Origin: an uncultured Bacteroidota bacterium
Lineage (GTDB): Bacteria; Bacteroidota; Bacteroidia; Chitinophagales; Chitinophagaceae
Length of the DNA stretch: 64,000 nt
Direction: 5' to 3'
Assembly (NCBI GenBank): GCA_903906365.1
Contig: CAIVKC010000036.1
Span: 34,940 to 98,939, forward strand
Shown piece by piece: positions 26,149 to 34,471 of the stretch; within the stretch, counting starts at the first letter, position 1, and each line of letters opens with the position of its first letter. Under the pieces are notes generated by a model. The model saw only the letters and a program-made list of their open reading frames with translations. It was not told the DNA's origin and ran no database searches. The translations under genes and the position numbers were made by a program.

Positions 26149-27121
26149 AAAAATAGCTGGCTTTGAGCTGAAGTCCGCTTGTTTCCCCCAGGCCGAACAT
26201 CAGGTTCATATTTTGTACAGCCTGTCCGGAGGCCCCTTTCAGCAGGTTATCAATGGCTGAATGGACCACCAGCTTATGGCCGTGTTTTTCAAGCTGGATC
26301 ATGCATTTGTTGGTGTTGACCACCTGTTTCATGAATATGGGATCACCCGACAGCAAACAGAAAGGGTGGTCATGGTAGAAGTCTTCAAAGAGGGCATGCA
26401 GTCCTTCTGCTGACAGGGAACAGTCAAGTTGTGAACTGATGAATATCCCACGCGGGAAATCTCCCCGCCAGGGCACAAAATGTACCTGGGGGGCCCTCAA
26501 TGGCTGCAGCTGGGAAAGCGTCTGGCCTATTTCCAGCAGGTGCTGGTGGGTCAGGGTTTTGTAAGCCTGTATATTGCCCGAGCGCCAGGAAAAATGAGAG
26601 GTATGGGACAGTCCCTGCCCGGCACCGGTGGATCCGGTAATGCCGGTTGTATGCACCTCGCTGAGCAGGCCCGCCTTGGCAAGGGGCAGCAGCCCCAGCT
26701 GAATGGCAGTGGCAAAACACCCCGGGTTGGCAATGGACCTTGCCGCACCTATGGCCTCCCGGTTCAGTTCCGGCAGCCCGTAGACAAAATCCTCCCCGCC
26801 GGCGGAACCCCGGATGCGGAAGTCCTGGGAAAGATCGATGATCCTTACCCCGCTTTTTGGAGGGTTTTCCCGCAGAAACTTCACCGCTTCCCCATGCCCC
26901 AGACATAAAAACAGGACATCCGGGTCCGGGTGAAAGGTATCGCTGAACACCAGGTCGGTTTCCCCGCGCAGATCCTCATGGACCCTGTATACAGGATGGC
27001 CCGCATGACTTTTGGAATGGGCAAAGGCGATTTCAACGTCCGGATGATGCAGCAGGATGCGTATGAGTTCTCCCCCCGTATAACCGGCCGCTCCTGCGAT
27101 GGCTGCTTTGATTTTAGGCAT
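26147..27121 (-). CDS. argC: N-acyl-gamma-glutamyl-phosphate reductase
   Basis: 324 residues; NADPH-dependent reduction of N-acylglutamyl phosphate to the semialdehyde. The dinucleotide fold opens with IAGAAGYTGGEL (8-19); catalytic C135 lies in ANPGCFATAI, and the substrate-side motif HFVPWRGDFPRGI follows the second domain entry. This is the shorter, type 1 form of the enzyme. It lies 12 bp after the cupin gene. Confidence 0.95.
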   Translation of the reverse strand: MPKIKAAIAGAAGYTGGELIRILLHHPDVEIAFAHSKSHAGHPVYRVHEDLRGETDLVFSDTFHPDPDVLFLCLGHGEAVKFLRENPPKSGVRIIDLSQDFRIRGSAGGEDFVYGLPELNREAIGAARSIANPGCFATAIQLGLLPLAKAGLLSEVHTTGITGSTGAGQGLSHTSHFSWRSGNIQAYKTLTHQHLLEIGQTLSQLQPLRAPQVHFVPWRGDFPRGIFISSQLDCSLSAEGLHALFEDFYHDHPFCLLSGDPIFMKQVVNTNKCMIQLEKHGHKLVVHSAIDNLLKGASGQAVQNMNLMFGLGETSGLQLKASYF

Positions 27122-27133
27122 GTTTGCTGTTTT

Positions 27134-27481
27134 TTAGGCGCAATTGACCCTGTCTTGGCTGGTCGTTGGCTGGGATGAAAGTATGAACTCCAAATCGGTA
27201 TTGCCTTCGTTTAGGATGCGGTGCACTTCACCCGGCGGGATATGGATCCCTTCTCCTGCAAGCAGCCGGACGCGCCCTTTTCCGGTTTCCATGACCGCTT
27301 CCCCCTGGAGGATAAAAAAGAACTGACGGGCCCGCTCATGCCAATGGCTCATCTCACTACTGTGGGGCGGCATGCGCTCCAGTTTCACGCTAAGTCCTTC
27401 TTCACTGACCAGGTTCCATCCCTGGCAACCGGTTCCCCAGTGGTAGTGGAGCAAGGGGTTATTTTTGGAAACGGGGGTCAT
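27134..27481 (-). CDS. Small cupin protein inside the arginine operon
   Basis: 115-residue single cupin domain. Metal-ligand-like residues are HWHERARQFFF (two His, Glu nearby) and EVHRIL, in the usual spacing of the two cupin motifs around a GExxxxxGxxxxxPPG core (LLAGEGIHIPPGEVH). The start overlaps the last 4 bases of argG, which indicates translational coupling. No arginine-pathway step is known for a cupin; it could act on an intermediate, bind a small ligand as a regulator, or be a passenger gene. Confidence 0.8.
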   Translation of the reverse strand: MTPVSKNNPLLHYHWGTGCQGWNLVSEEGLSVKLERMPPHSSEMSHWHERARQFFFILQGEAVMETGKGRVRLLAGEGIHIPPGEVHRILNEGNTDLEFILSSQPTTSQDRVNCA

Positions 27482-28674
27482 TTTCCGGTTTCATTGATCT
27501 TATGGAAAATAGAGGTCTGGTTGCCGAATATCCTGGCGAAGCCTTTTACATCGGCCCCGCTCCATCCTTTGTTCATCTCCCCGTAGCTGCCGAATTTGCT
27601 GCTCATCAGGTCATGGGGGCTTTCGATGCCCTTCAGGGTGAAGCGGTGAGGCTCCAGTCTGACAAAGACTTTACCGGACACGGTTTGCTGGGTGTCTTCC
27701 AGGAATTTTTCGATATTGCGCATGGTAGGGTCCAGCATCTGCCCTTCATGGAGCCAGTTGCCGTACCAGCTACCGAGCTGGTCCTTCCAGTAGAGCTGCC
27801 ATTTGGTTAGGGTATGCTTTTCCAGCAGGTGATGCGCCTTGATGATGATCAGCGGGGCGGCGGCCTCAAAGCCAACCCGGCCCTTGATGCCGATGATGGT
27901 ATCCCCCACATGGATATCCCTTCCGATTCCAAAGGGCTGGGCCACCGACTGCAGGTGCTGTATGGCGGCCGAAGGATGTTCAAACCGGTGTTGGTCAATC
28001 CCCACGAGTTCTCCCATTTCAAATTCCAGCTCCAGGTCCCGGGCCTGGGTCTGCGTGATGGGCGTTGGCCAGGCCTCTTCGGGGAGGTATTCCCGGGAAC
28101 CGAGGGTTTCCCTTCCGCCCACCGAAGTTCCCCAAAGTCCTTTGTTGATGGAGTACCGGGCTTTTTCAAAATTCATGTCCACGCCATGTTCCTTTAGGAA
28201 TTCGATTTCCTGTTCGCGGCTCAGCTGCAGGTCACGGATCGGTGTAAGAATCTCCACGTCCTGGAGCATGCTCTCAAAGACCATGTCAAAACGGACCTGG
28301 TCATTGCCCGCCCCCGTGCTGCCGTGGGCCACGTAGGCGGCACCGGTCTGGCGCACATGCCTGGCCACTTCAATGGCCTGGACCATTCTTTCCGCACTGA
28401 CACTCAGCGGATAGGTCCCGTTCTTCAGCACATTGCCATAGATAAGGTATTTCAGGCAGCTGTCATAATATTGGCGGGTAACATTTACACAGGTAAAGGA
28501 AGCCACCCCCAGCTGCAGGGCACGCTGCTCAATCTGTTCTATTTCCCGGGTGGTGAAGCCACCTGTATTCACCGTCAGTGCGTGAATTTCCAGATGCTTG
28601 ATTTTGCGCAGGTAAATGGCACAGTAGGTAGTATCCAACCCGCCGCTGTATGCCAGTACAACTTTATTATTCAT
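27478..28674 (-). CDS. argG: Argininosuccinate synthase
   Basis: 398 residues; ATP-dependent condensation of citrulline and aspartate. The N-type PP-loop AYSGGLDTTY (8-17) and the family's STGAGNDQVRFD segment are present; length is standard. In this operon it is placed early although it acts near the end of the pathway. Its 3' end overlaps the cupin start by 4 bp; the GNAT gene ends 48 bp upstream. Confidence 0.95.
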   Translation of the reverse strand: MNNKVVLAYSGGLDTTYCAIYLRKIKHLEIHALTVNTGGFTTREIEQIEQRALQLGVASFTCVNVTRQYYDSCLKYLIYGNVLKNGTYPLSVSAERMVQAIEVARHVRQTGAAYVAHGSTGAGNDQVRFDMVFESMLQDVEILTPIRDLQLSREQEIEFLKEHGVDMNFEKARYSINKGLWGTSVGGRETLGSREYLPEEAWPTPITQTQARDLELEFEMGELVGIDQHRFEHPSAAIQHLQSVAQPFGIGRDIHVGDTIIGIKGRVGFEAAAPLIIIKAHHLLEKHTLTKWQLYWKDQLGSWYGNWLHEGQMLDPTMRNIEKFLEDTQQTVSGKVFVRLEPHRFTLKGIESPHDLMSSKFGSYGEMNKGWSGADVKGFARIFGNQTSIFHKINETGK

Positions 28675-28722
28675 GGCCGTATTTTATTTTATAATTAAAA
28701 CCGCTGTCTTGGCAGCTGTCAG

Positions 28723-29430
28723 TCAGAGTGAAAAAAAGTAATGGAGCAGGGATTTGGGTCTGGCCGCGCCATGGGTATCCTTTTCCTTTTTCATAAAGGG
28801 CTTGAGCAGTTTCCATTGCTTGATTTTCATGAAACGCTCATAGAGCTTGCTGTGCTGGCGGAAATCCCGGGCCGTTTCCTCCGGCTCAAAATGATCTTTG
28901 GGATCATAGAGCATCGCCGTGCACATGCAGTTCTTGCGTTCCTTGGCCATCAGGATGTCGTAATTGACGCAACTCTTGCAACCGGCCCAGAATGCCTCGT
29001 CCTGGGTAAGTTCTGAATAGGTGACGGGCTCATAGCCCAGTTCCGAATTGATTTTCATGACCGCCAGCCCGGTGGTGAGCCCGAAGATCTTGGAATCAGG
29101 ATAGAGGCTGCGGCTGAGTTCAAATATTTTTCTTTTGATCTGCCGGGCCAGGCCGCCCTTGCGGAAGGGGGGGGCGACAATGAGCCCGGAATTGGCTACG
29201 TATTCGCCATGGCTCCAGGTTTCAATATAACAAAAGCCGGCCCAGATACCTTCGGTGGTGAAGGCGATGACAGCCTTGCCCTCGCGCATTTTTTCCTTGA
29301 CATATTCGGGGCTTCTTTTAGCGATGCCGGTGCCCCTTGCCTTGGCAGAAGACTCCATTTCATCGCAGATGATCTGCGCGAAGTCCTGGTAGGACTGGTT
29401 GGCAATTAATATCCTGAATTCTTGTTCCAT
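28723..29430 (-). CDS. GNAT acyltransferase, probable N-acylglutamate synthase (first arginine step)
   Basis: 235 residues. The acyl-CoA site of the GNAT fold is visible around residues 78-100 (SGLIVAPPFRKGGLARQIKR), where V.P.FR.GG.. forms the pyrophosphate loop. A C-terminal extension carries four cysteines (WAGCKSCVNYDILMAKERKN, then CMC), possibly a metal site. It opens an operon that contains argB, C, D, F', E', G and H but neither argA nor argJ, so it most likely makes N-acetyl- or N-succinyl-glutamate. Bacteroides proteins of this kind have been linked genetically to that step. The acyl donor is not evident from sequence. Confidence 0.78.
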   Translation of the reverse strand: MEQEFRILIANQSYQDFAQIICDEMESSAKARGTGIAKRSPEYVKEKMREGKAVIAFTTEGIWAGFCYIETWSHGEYVANSGLIVAPPFRKGGLARQIKRKIFELSRSLYPDSKIFGLTTGLAVMKINSELGYEPVTYSELTQDEAFWAGCKSCVNYDILMAKERKNCMCTAMLYDPKDHFEPEETARDFRQHSKLYERFMKIKQWKLLKPFMKKEKDTHGAARPKSLLHYFFSL

Positions 29431-29550
29431 TGTTTTTGCTTAATTGGTGTACGAAAATCAGCAAGTGTTCACGGATGTGAAGGCCTCTGTGCTGCTAAGG
29501 GCAATAGTTCCGCCTGCTGGCAGGGGTTCTATGATGGGAGGGGGGTAGTA

Positions 29551-29682
29551 TCAACGTCGCACCCAAAAGGGAATCGGGCGAACAGAAAAAACCATGCACA
29601 CAGGCACAGCAAAAAACCCACGCTTGTTAAAGGCGTGCAATATCACGGGAATCATCTGTGATATGGGTGAGTTTTTTTTCAT
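29551..29682 (-). CDS. Candidate 43-residue leader peptide of the arginine operon
   Basis: A small frame in the otherwise empty leader, 120 bp before the GNAT start. It begins MKKNSPISQMIPVILHAF and ends RPIPFWVRR before TGA. Four arginine codons are present, two of them immediately before the stop. A terminator-like hairpin lies within the frame, so ribosome progress could affect its folding. There is no Shine-Dalgarno sequence, as for most genes here. It may be a coincidence of an AT-rich leader; no homologue is known to me. Confidence 0.3.
   Translation of the reverse strand: MKKNSPISQMIPVILHAFNKRGFFAVPVCMVFSVRPIPFWVRR
29611..29637 (-). terminator. Possible attenuator hairpin in the arginine leader
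   Basis: On the minus strand CACGC and GCGTG form a 5-bp stem with a 9-nt loop, followed by GG and six T residues. The stem is short, so termination would be weak or conditional. An alternative upstream hairpin (ATATCAC/GTGATAT) directly precedes it. Confidence 0.4.
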
Positions 29683-29796
29683 TTCAGTGATTAGATATGA
29701 TTGACCTAAAATGGTTTAACCATGCAAAGAAAAACAATTTTTTAAAAGAAAGCGCATTTTTTTGGCTAAATCAGGGAAGTACGTGTAAAATCATTG

Positions 29797-30552
29797 TTAA
29801 GCTTTTACCGTCACCGAATGGATGGCTGCGGCCATTTCAGGCAGCAGGCCGCTGTTTTTTTCGATGGCATTGCCCACTACAATGAGATCAGCGCCCGCCT
29901 TGCAATCCAGGTAGGCTTTCTCCGGTTCGCGGATGCCGCCTCCCACCACCAGGGGTATGTCAATACACCCCGATACCATGGAGATCATTTCCTCGGAGAT
30001 GCTGCGGCGCGCCCCGGATCCGGCGTCCATGTAAATGAGCTTCATGCCCAGCATTTCAGCTGCCATGGCGGTACACATCGCGATCTCATTTTTGTCCGAG
30101 GGAATCGGGGTGGCATTGCTGATGTAGGAGACAGTGGTGGGGGCCCCGCCATCAATGACCATATAGCCGGTGGAAATGATCTCCAATCCGCTTTGCTTGA
30201 CAAAGGGGGCGGAGATCACATGCTGTCCGATGAGCAGTTCGGGATTCCTGCCGGAAATCAGCGATAAATAAAGCAGTCCGTCTGCATGCCTGGAAACCTG
30301 GGAAGGTGTGCCGGGAAAAAGGATCACGGGGATCGAACAGTTGGCTTTGATGCGCTGGACCACTTCATCGAGGTGGTTGGAGATCACCAGGCTGCCGCCT
30401 ACCAGCAGGTAGTCTACTCCGGCAAGTACGGAGTTCCTGGTTAATTCATCAATTTTCTGGGCATTCACCTTGTCGGGATCTATCAACAGGGCAAAGGACT
30501 TCTGACCTTTTCCTTTCCGCTCCAGTAGTGATTGATAAATGATCTGCTTCAT
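29797..30552 (-). CDS. pcrB: PcrB/GGGP-synthase family prenylglyceryl-phosphate synthase
   Basis: 251 residues from the ATG at KQIIYQSLL; an upstream start at 30588 adds 12 unlikely residues. TIM-barrel enzyme that joins glycerol-1-phosphate to a prenyl diphosphate, the step that gives archaeal ether lipids; bacterial members also exist. Phosphate- and substrate-binding motifs are ALLIDPDK, ILFPGTPSQ, IYMDAGSGA, VVGGGIRE and IVVGNAIE. It lies alone on the minus strand beside the arginine leader. The chain length of the prenyl donor and the final product in this organism are unknown. Confidence 0.9.
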   Translation of the reverse strand: MKQIIYQSLLERKGKGQKSFALLIDPDKVNAQKIDELTRNSVLAGVDYLLVGGSLVISNHLDEVVQRIKANCSIPVILFPGTPSQVSRHADGLLYLSLISGRNPELLIGQHVISAPFVKQSGLEIISTGYMVIDGGAPTTVSYISNATPIPSDKNEIAMCTAMAAEMLGMKLIYMDAGSGARRSISEEMISMVSGCIDIPLVVGGGIREPEKAYLDCKAGADLIVVGNAIEKNSGLLPEMAAAIHSVTVKA

Positions 30553-30989
30553 TCGCTTATAGCCGTTGGTAGAAGTGCAAAAATGCAAAATCTTTTCCGC
30601 TTTCCCGTTTTATGTCCGGAAAGTTTTTTGCTCTCCGGTTGTGCAGCAGCCCTTTATGCTAAACCACCTCTGCGCGCCGGCTTCCAGGCCCCTGCAGCCC
30701 GGGCTCCGGCCTGACTCCCGGCAAGGGCGGGCAGGCAGGTATCTGCCACTGGCCAATTCCCCTCTGGCAGGTAGATTTTTTTTCAATCAAATCCAAAAAA
30801 AAATTAATTTGATTTCGGTGCTTAAGGTGTAAATTTCCGGTAATGCAATACCATGCCGCACATTAAAAATTATCAACCATTTTTTTCCACAGTTGGGGAT
30901 ATTTAGGAACACCCAATATCGAAATCAAAAAATACTTTCGTTTACTACCCGCTTGCAAATAATTAACAACAAAAAAGCATTTTAAATAT
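30553..30989. other. Divergent intergenic region upstream of nrdJ
   Basis: 437 bp between pcrB and the ribonucleotide reductase. The first half is GC-rich (to about 30780), the second AT-rich. TACTTTCG at 30932-30939 is a one-mismatch -7 box for nrdJ. I looked for a cobalamin riboswitch, since the enzyme is B12-dependent, and saw no B12-box-like GCCACTG segment; nor could I find two NrdR boxes. Confidence 0.5.
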
Positions 30990-33900
30990 ATGGCCACCCA
31001 AAAGCAATCTGTAAAAGGTTTGCAGTTCAAACGTCGCTTTACCGCAGACGGTGTTGACGTGTTTACCCAATTCGAATATGATTACCGCAGCTCTGTGATC
31101 CGCAACCCCAGCGGGGAAGTGGTTTTTGAGATGAACAATGTGGAAGTGCCCAGCCAGTGGAGCCAGATTGCCACGGATATCCTGGCGCAGAAATATTTCC
31201 GCAAGGCGGGCGTACCCCAGGGGGACGGTTCCCTGGGCCGGGAAACTTCCGTCAAACAGGTGGCGCACCGTATGGCCAACTGCTGGAAGGTATGGGGGGA
31301 ACGCTACGGCTATTTTTCTTCCGAAAAGGATGCGCAGGTATTTTACGAGGAGCTGGTGTATTGCATACTGAACCAGGCCTGTGTTCCCAACAGCCCGCAG
31401 TGGTTCAATACGGGTCTTTTTGAGAGCTATGGCATCAAAGGAAAACCCCAGGGCCATTATTACGTGGACCAGGCTGACGGTGAGCTGAAAAAGTCCACCT
31501 CGGCCTATGAAAGACCCCAGCCCCATGCCTGCTTCATACTCAGCGTGGAAGATGACCTGGTCAATGACGGAGGCATCATGGACCTGTGGGTCCGGGAAGC
31601 CCGGATCTTTAAATATGGTTCGGGTGTCGGCACCAATTTCTCCAACATCCGGGGCGAGAACGAAAAGCTCAGTGGCGGCGGGACTTCCAGCGGACTGATG
31701 AGTTTCCTGAAAATTGGTGACCGGGCAGCCGGCGCCATCAAAAGCGGTGGCACCACCCGGCGCGCTGCCAAAATGGTGTGCCTGGACCTGGACCATCCCG
31801 AGATCATGCAGTTCATCAACTGGAAGATGGAGGAGGAAAAAAAGGTGGCAGCCCTCATCGCGGCCGGATACCCCAGCGATTATGAGGGGGAAGCCTATAA
31901 AACCGTATCAGGACAGAATTCAAACAACTCGGTCAGAATACCCAATGAATTTTTCGAGAAACTGGAAACAGGCGGCGACTGGGAATTGAAGGCACGCAGC
32001 GACGGAAAAGTCATGAAAAGGATCCCCGCCAGGGAGGTCTGGAACCAGATTGCCTACGCGGCCTGGCGCTGTGCGGACCCGGGTACCCAATACGATACAA
32101 CCATTAACGAGTGGCATACCTGCCCCAAAGGAGGTCGCATCCGGGCTTCCAATCCCTGCTCTGAGTATATGTTCCTGGACAATACGGCATGTAACCTGGC
32201 TTCGGTCAACCTGCGCCGTTTTTATGATGAGCCTACCAATTCCTTCGATGTGGAGGGCTTCGCCTATACCTGCCGGCTCTGGACCACGGTACTGGAAATT
32301 TCCGTACTCATGGCTCAGTTCCCCTCCCGGGAAGTGGCCCAGCTTTCCTACGACTACCGCACCCTTGGGCTGGGCTATGCCAACCTGGGTTCCATGCTGA
32401 TGGTCATGGGCATTCCCTACGACAGCGAAGAAGCGCGGGGAATTGCAGGATCCATTACGGCCATCATGACCGGCGTCGCCTACAAGACCTCTGCGGAAAT
32501 GGCCGGCGTGCTGGGGCCTTTCCCGCGTTTCCAGGAAAACAGGGATGACATGCTGCGCGTCATGCGCAATCACCGGCTGGCTGCCTATGATGCAGATGAA
32601 TATGAAGGCCTGGAGATCAAGCCGCAGGGCATAAAGGCCCAGTACTGCCCGGATTACCTCTTAAAGGCCGCCACCAAGGCCTGGGATGAGGCCGTTCAGT
32701 TGGGTGAAAAATACGGTTACCGAAATGCGCAGGCCACCGTCATCGCCCCCACGGGTACCATCGGTCTGGTCATGGATTGCGATACCACCGGTGTTGAACC
32801 TGATTTTGCCCTGGTCAAATTCAAGAAACTGAGCGGAGGGGGGTATTTTAAAATCATCAACCAGTCGGTGCCCGCCGCATTAAAGAACCTGGGATATACA
32901 GAAAAGGAAATTGACGGCATCATCAAATACGCAGTGGGATCGGGTTCCTTCGCCGGAGCGCCCTTCATCAACCACCAAACCCTCTCTGAAAAGGGATTCA
33001 TTGCCGAAGAAATACGTAAGCTCGATGCGGCGGTACTTTCCGCCTTTGAAATAGGTTTTGTCTTCAACGTATACAACCTCGGGGAGGAATGCCTGCAGCG
33101 CCTGGGATTCAAGCCCGAGCAGTATTTCAACTTTGAGTGGAGCCTGCTGGAGGCCCTTGGATTCACCGACCGTGAAATAGAGGCTGCCAACGATTTTGTC
33201 TGCGGCGCCATGACGGTGGAAGGAGCCCCCCAGCTCAAAGACGCCCACCTGGCGGTCTTTGACTGCGCCAACAAAAACGGAAAAAAAGGGGTGCGCTATA
33301 TCCACGCCCATGGTCATATCCGTATGATGGGAGCCACCCAGCCTTTTATCAGCGGAGCGATTTCAAAAACCATTAACCTGCCCAATGAGGCCAAGATCGA
33401 AGAGATTGCGGATGCCTACCTGCTCAGCTGGCAGCTCGGCCTGAAGGCCTGCGCCCTATATAGGGACGGATCCAAGCTTTCCCAGCCCCTGAGCACCAAA
33501 TCGGATAAAAAGAAAAAGGCGGAGGACGCCGCCGTGGAGGAGAAAACAGCCGAAACCCCGGAATCTTCCGCAGGCTCCCATATTGTAGACCTGGGCAAGC
33601 TCACCGTGCAGGAACTGCTCGAAGAAGTCACCAAGCGGGTACAGGCCTCCCCGGACACCAAACTCAAACGGGCGCTCGCCACCATCGTGGAGAGAAGAAC
33701 GCTGCCGGCCAAAAGACGTGGGTTTACCCAGAAGGCTAAAATCAACGGTCAGGCGATATTCTTGCGCACGGGCGAATACAGTGACGGAACCGTGGGGGAA
33801 ATATTCATTGACATGGCCAAAGAGGGCGCCACCATGCGCAGCATGTCCAACTGCTTTGCCATAGCCATTTCCATAGGCCTTCAGTACGGCGTTCCGCTGG

Positions 33901-34370
33901 AAGAGTTCGTGGAGAAGTTTGTGTTTACCCGCTTTGAACCTTCCGGCATGGTGGATCACCCCAATATCAAGAGCACCACGTCCATTGTTGACTTTATATT
34001 CCGGGCCCTGGCTTATGAATACCTGGGAAGGACCGACCTGGTGCATGTCCTGGACAAGCCCGATGTCACCAATACGGGGACAGATGACTGGGATGAAATC
34101 CCCACTTCCCTGGAATATGAAAAAAAAACACCCGAATTAAGTGATGTTCGCATCGTAGCCAAGGCCGCATCCGGTGCGGCTCCCCTTCCCCAGAAGCAGG
34201 GATCCCCGCGCACCGCGTTAAAAAATGAAAATGGCCTGAGTGCCGTCAATGCAGCCGCCAAGAGCATGCAAAGCGATGCCCCGGCCTGTAATACCTGCGG
34301 CCATATCACCATTCGCAGCGGCACCTGTTACAAATGCCTGAATTGCGGCAATTCCATGGGATGCAGCTAA
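30990..34370 (+). CDS. nrdJ: Vitamin B12-dependent (class II) ribonucleotide reductase
   Basis: 1126 residues; reduces ribonucleotides to deoxyribonucleotides with adenosylcobalamin, oxygen-independent. The active-site loop NPCSE (388-392) with N388, C390 and E392 is followed by the CNLASVNL segment, and RNR barrel motifs such as APTGTIGLVMDCDT are present. After residue 850 comes a lysine-rich linker (KSDKKKKAEDAA), then a TSCPD-type domain (SMSNCFAIAISIGLQYGVPLE), then a C-terminal zinc finger with CNTCGH and CYKCLNCG. This matches the long NrdJ form. Strong terminator directly downstream. Confidence 0.95.
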   Translation: MATQKQSVKGLQFKRRFTADGVDVFTQFEYDYRSSVIRNPSGEVVFEMNNVEVPSQWSQIATDILAQKYFRKAGVPQGDGSLGRETSVKQVAHRMANCWKVWGERYGYFSSEKDAQVFYEELVYCILNQACVPNSPQWFNTGLFESYGIKGKPQGHYYVDQADGELKKSTSAYERPQPHACFILSVEDDLVNDGGIMDLWVREARIFKYGSGVGTNFSNIRGENEKLSGGGTSSGLMSFLKIGDRAAGAIKSGGTTRRAAKMVCLDLDHPEIMQFINWKMEEEKKVAALIAAGYPSDYEGEAYKTVSGQNSNNSVRIPNEFFEKLETGGDWELKARSDGKVMKRIPAREVWNQIAYAAWRCADPGTQYDTTINEWHTCPKGGRIRASNPCSEYMFLDNTACNLASVNLRRFYDEPTNSFDVEGFAYTCRLWTTVLEISVLMAQFPSREVAQLSYDYRTLGLGYANLGSMLMVMGIPYDSEEARGIAGSITAIMTGVAYKTSAEMAGVLGPFPRFQENRDDMLRVMRNHRLAAYDADEYEGLEIKPQGIKAQYCPDYLLKAATKAWDEAVQLGEKYGYRNAQATVIAPTGTIGLVMDCDTTGVEPDFALVKFKKLSGGGYFKIINQSVPAALKNLGYTEKEIDGIIKYAVGSGSFAGAPFINHQTLSEKGFIAEEIRKLDAAVLSAFEIGFVFNVYNLGEECLQRLGFKPEQYFNFEWSLLEALGFTDREIEAANDFVCGAMTVEGAPQLKDAHLAVFDCANKNGKKGVRYIHAHGHIRMMGATQPFISGAISKTINLPNEAKIEEIADAYLLSWQLGLKACALYRDGSKLSQPLSTKSDKKKKAEDAAVEEKTAETPESSAGSHIVDLGKLTVQELLEEVTKRVQASPDTKLKRALATIVERRTLPAKRRGFTQKAKINGQAIFLRTGEYSDGTVGEIFIDMAKEGATMRSMSNCFAIAISIGLQYGVPLEEFVEKFVFTRFEPSGMVDHPNIKSTTSIVDFIFRALAYEYLGRTDLVHVLDKPDVTNTGTDDWDEIPTSLEYEKKTPELSDVRIVAKAASGAAPLPQKQGSPRTALKNENGLSAVNAAAKSMQSDAPACNTCGHITIRSGTCYKCLNCGNSMGCS

Positions 34371-34409
34371 ACAACACCCGAAAATCTTAGGACGGTTTTA
34401 TAAACACTC

Positions 34410-34440
34410 AGTCCGCCCATATCCATGGGCGGACTTTTTT
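34410..34440 (+). terminator. Intrinsic terminator of nrdJ
   Basis: AGTCCGCCCAT (34410-34420) and ATGGGCGGACT (34425-34435) form a perfect 11-bp stem with a 4-nt loop, followed by five T residues. Confidence 0.93.
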
Positions 34441-34471
34441 GGCAGCGCAATAGGAGTGCTCTCCCTTATAG

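Larger units (their letters stand above)
29431..29796. other. Leader region of the arginine operon
   Basis: 366 bp between the PcrB-type gene and the GNAT gene. It contains a 43-codon leftward frame (29551-29682), a terminator-like hairpin within it (29611-29637), a second hairpin with 7-bp arms (29640-29646 and 29658-29664) and the quasi-palindrome ATGGTTTAACCAT (29711-29723), which could be an operator. No ArgR box was recognised with confidence. Confidence 0.5.

Noticed and set aside
29422..29661. Rightward frame opposite the arginine leader
   Set aside because: Basic, low-complexity composition with no start signals; it lies across the leader and overlaps the GNAT start.
30532..30832. 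Two overlapping rightward frames upstream of nrdJ
   Set aside because: Alanine, proline and leucine-rich noise in GC-rich DNA; they begin inside the pcrB 5' end and have no support.
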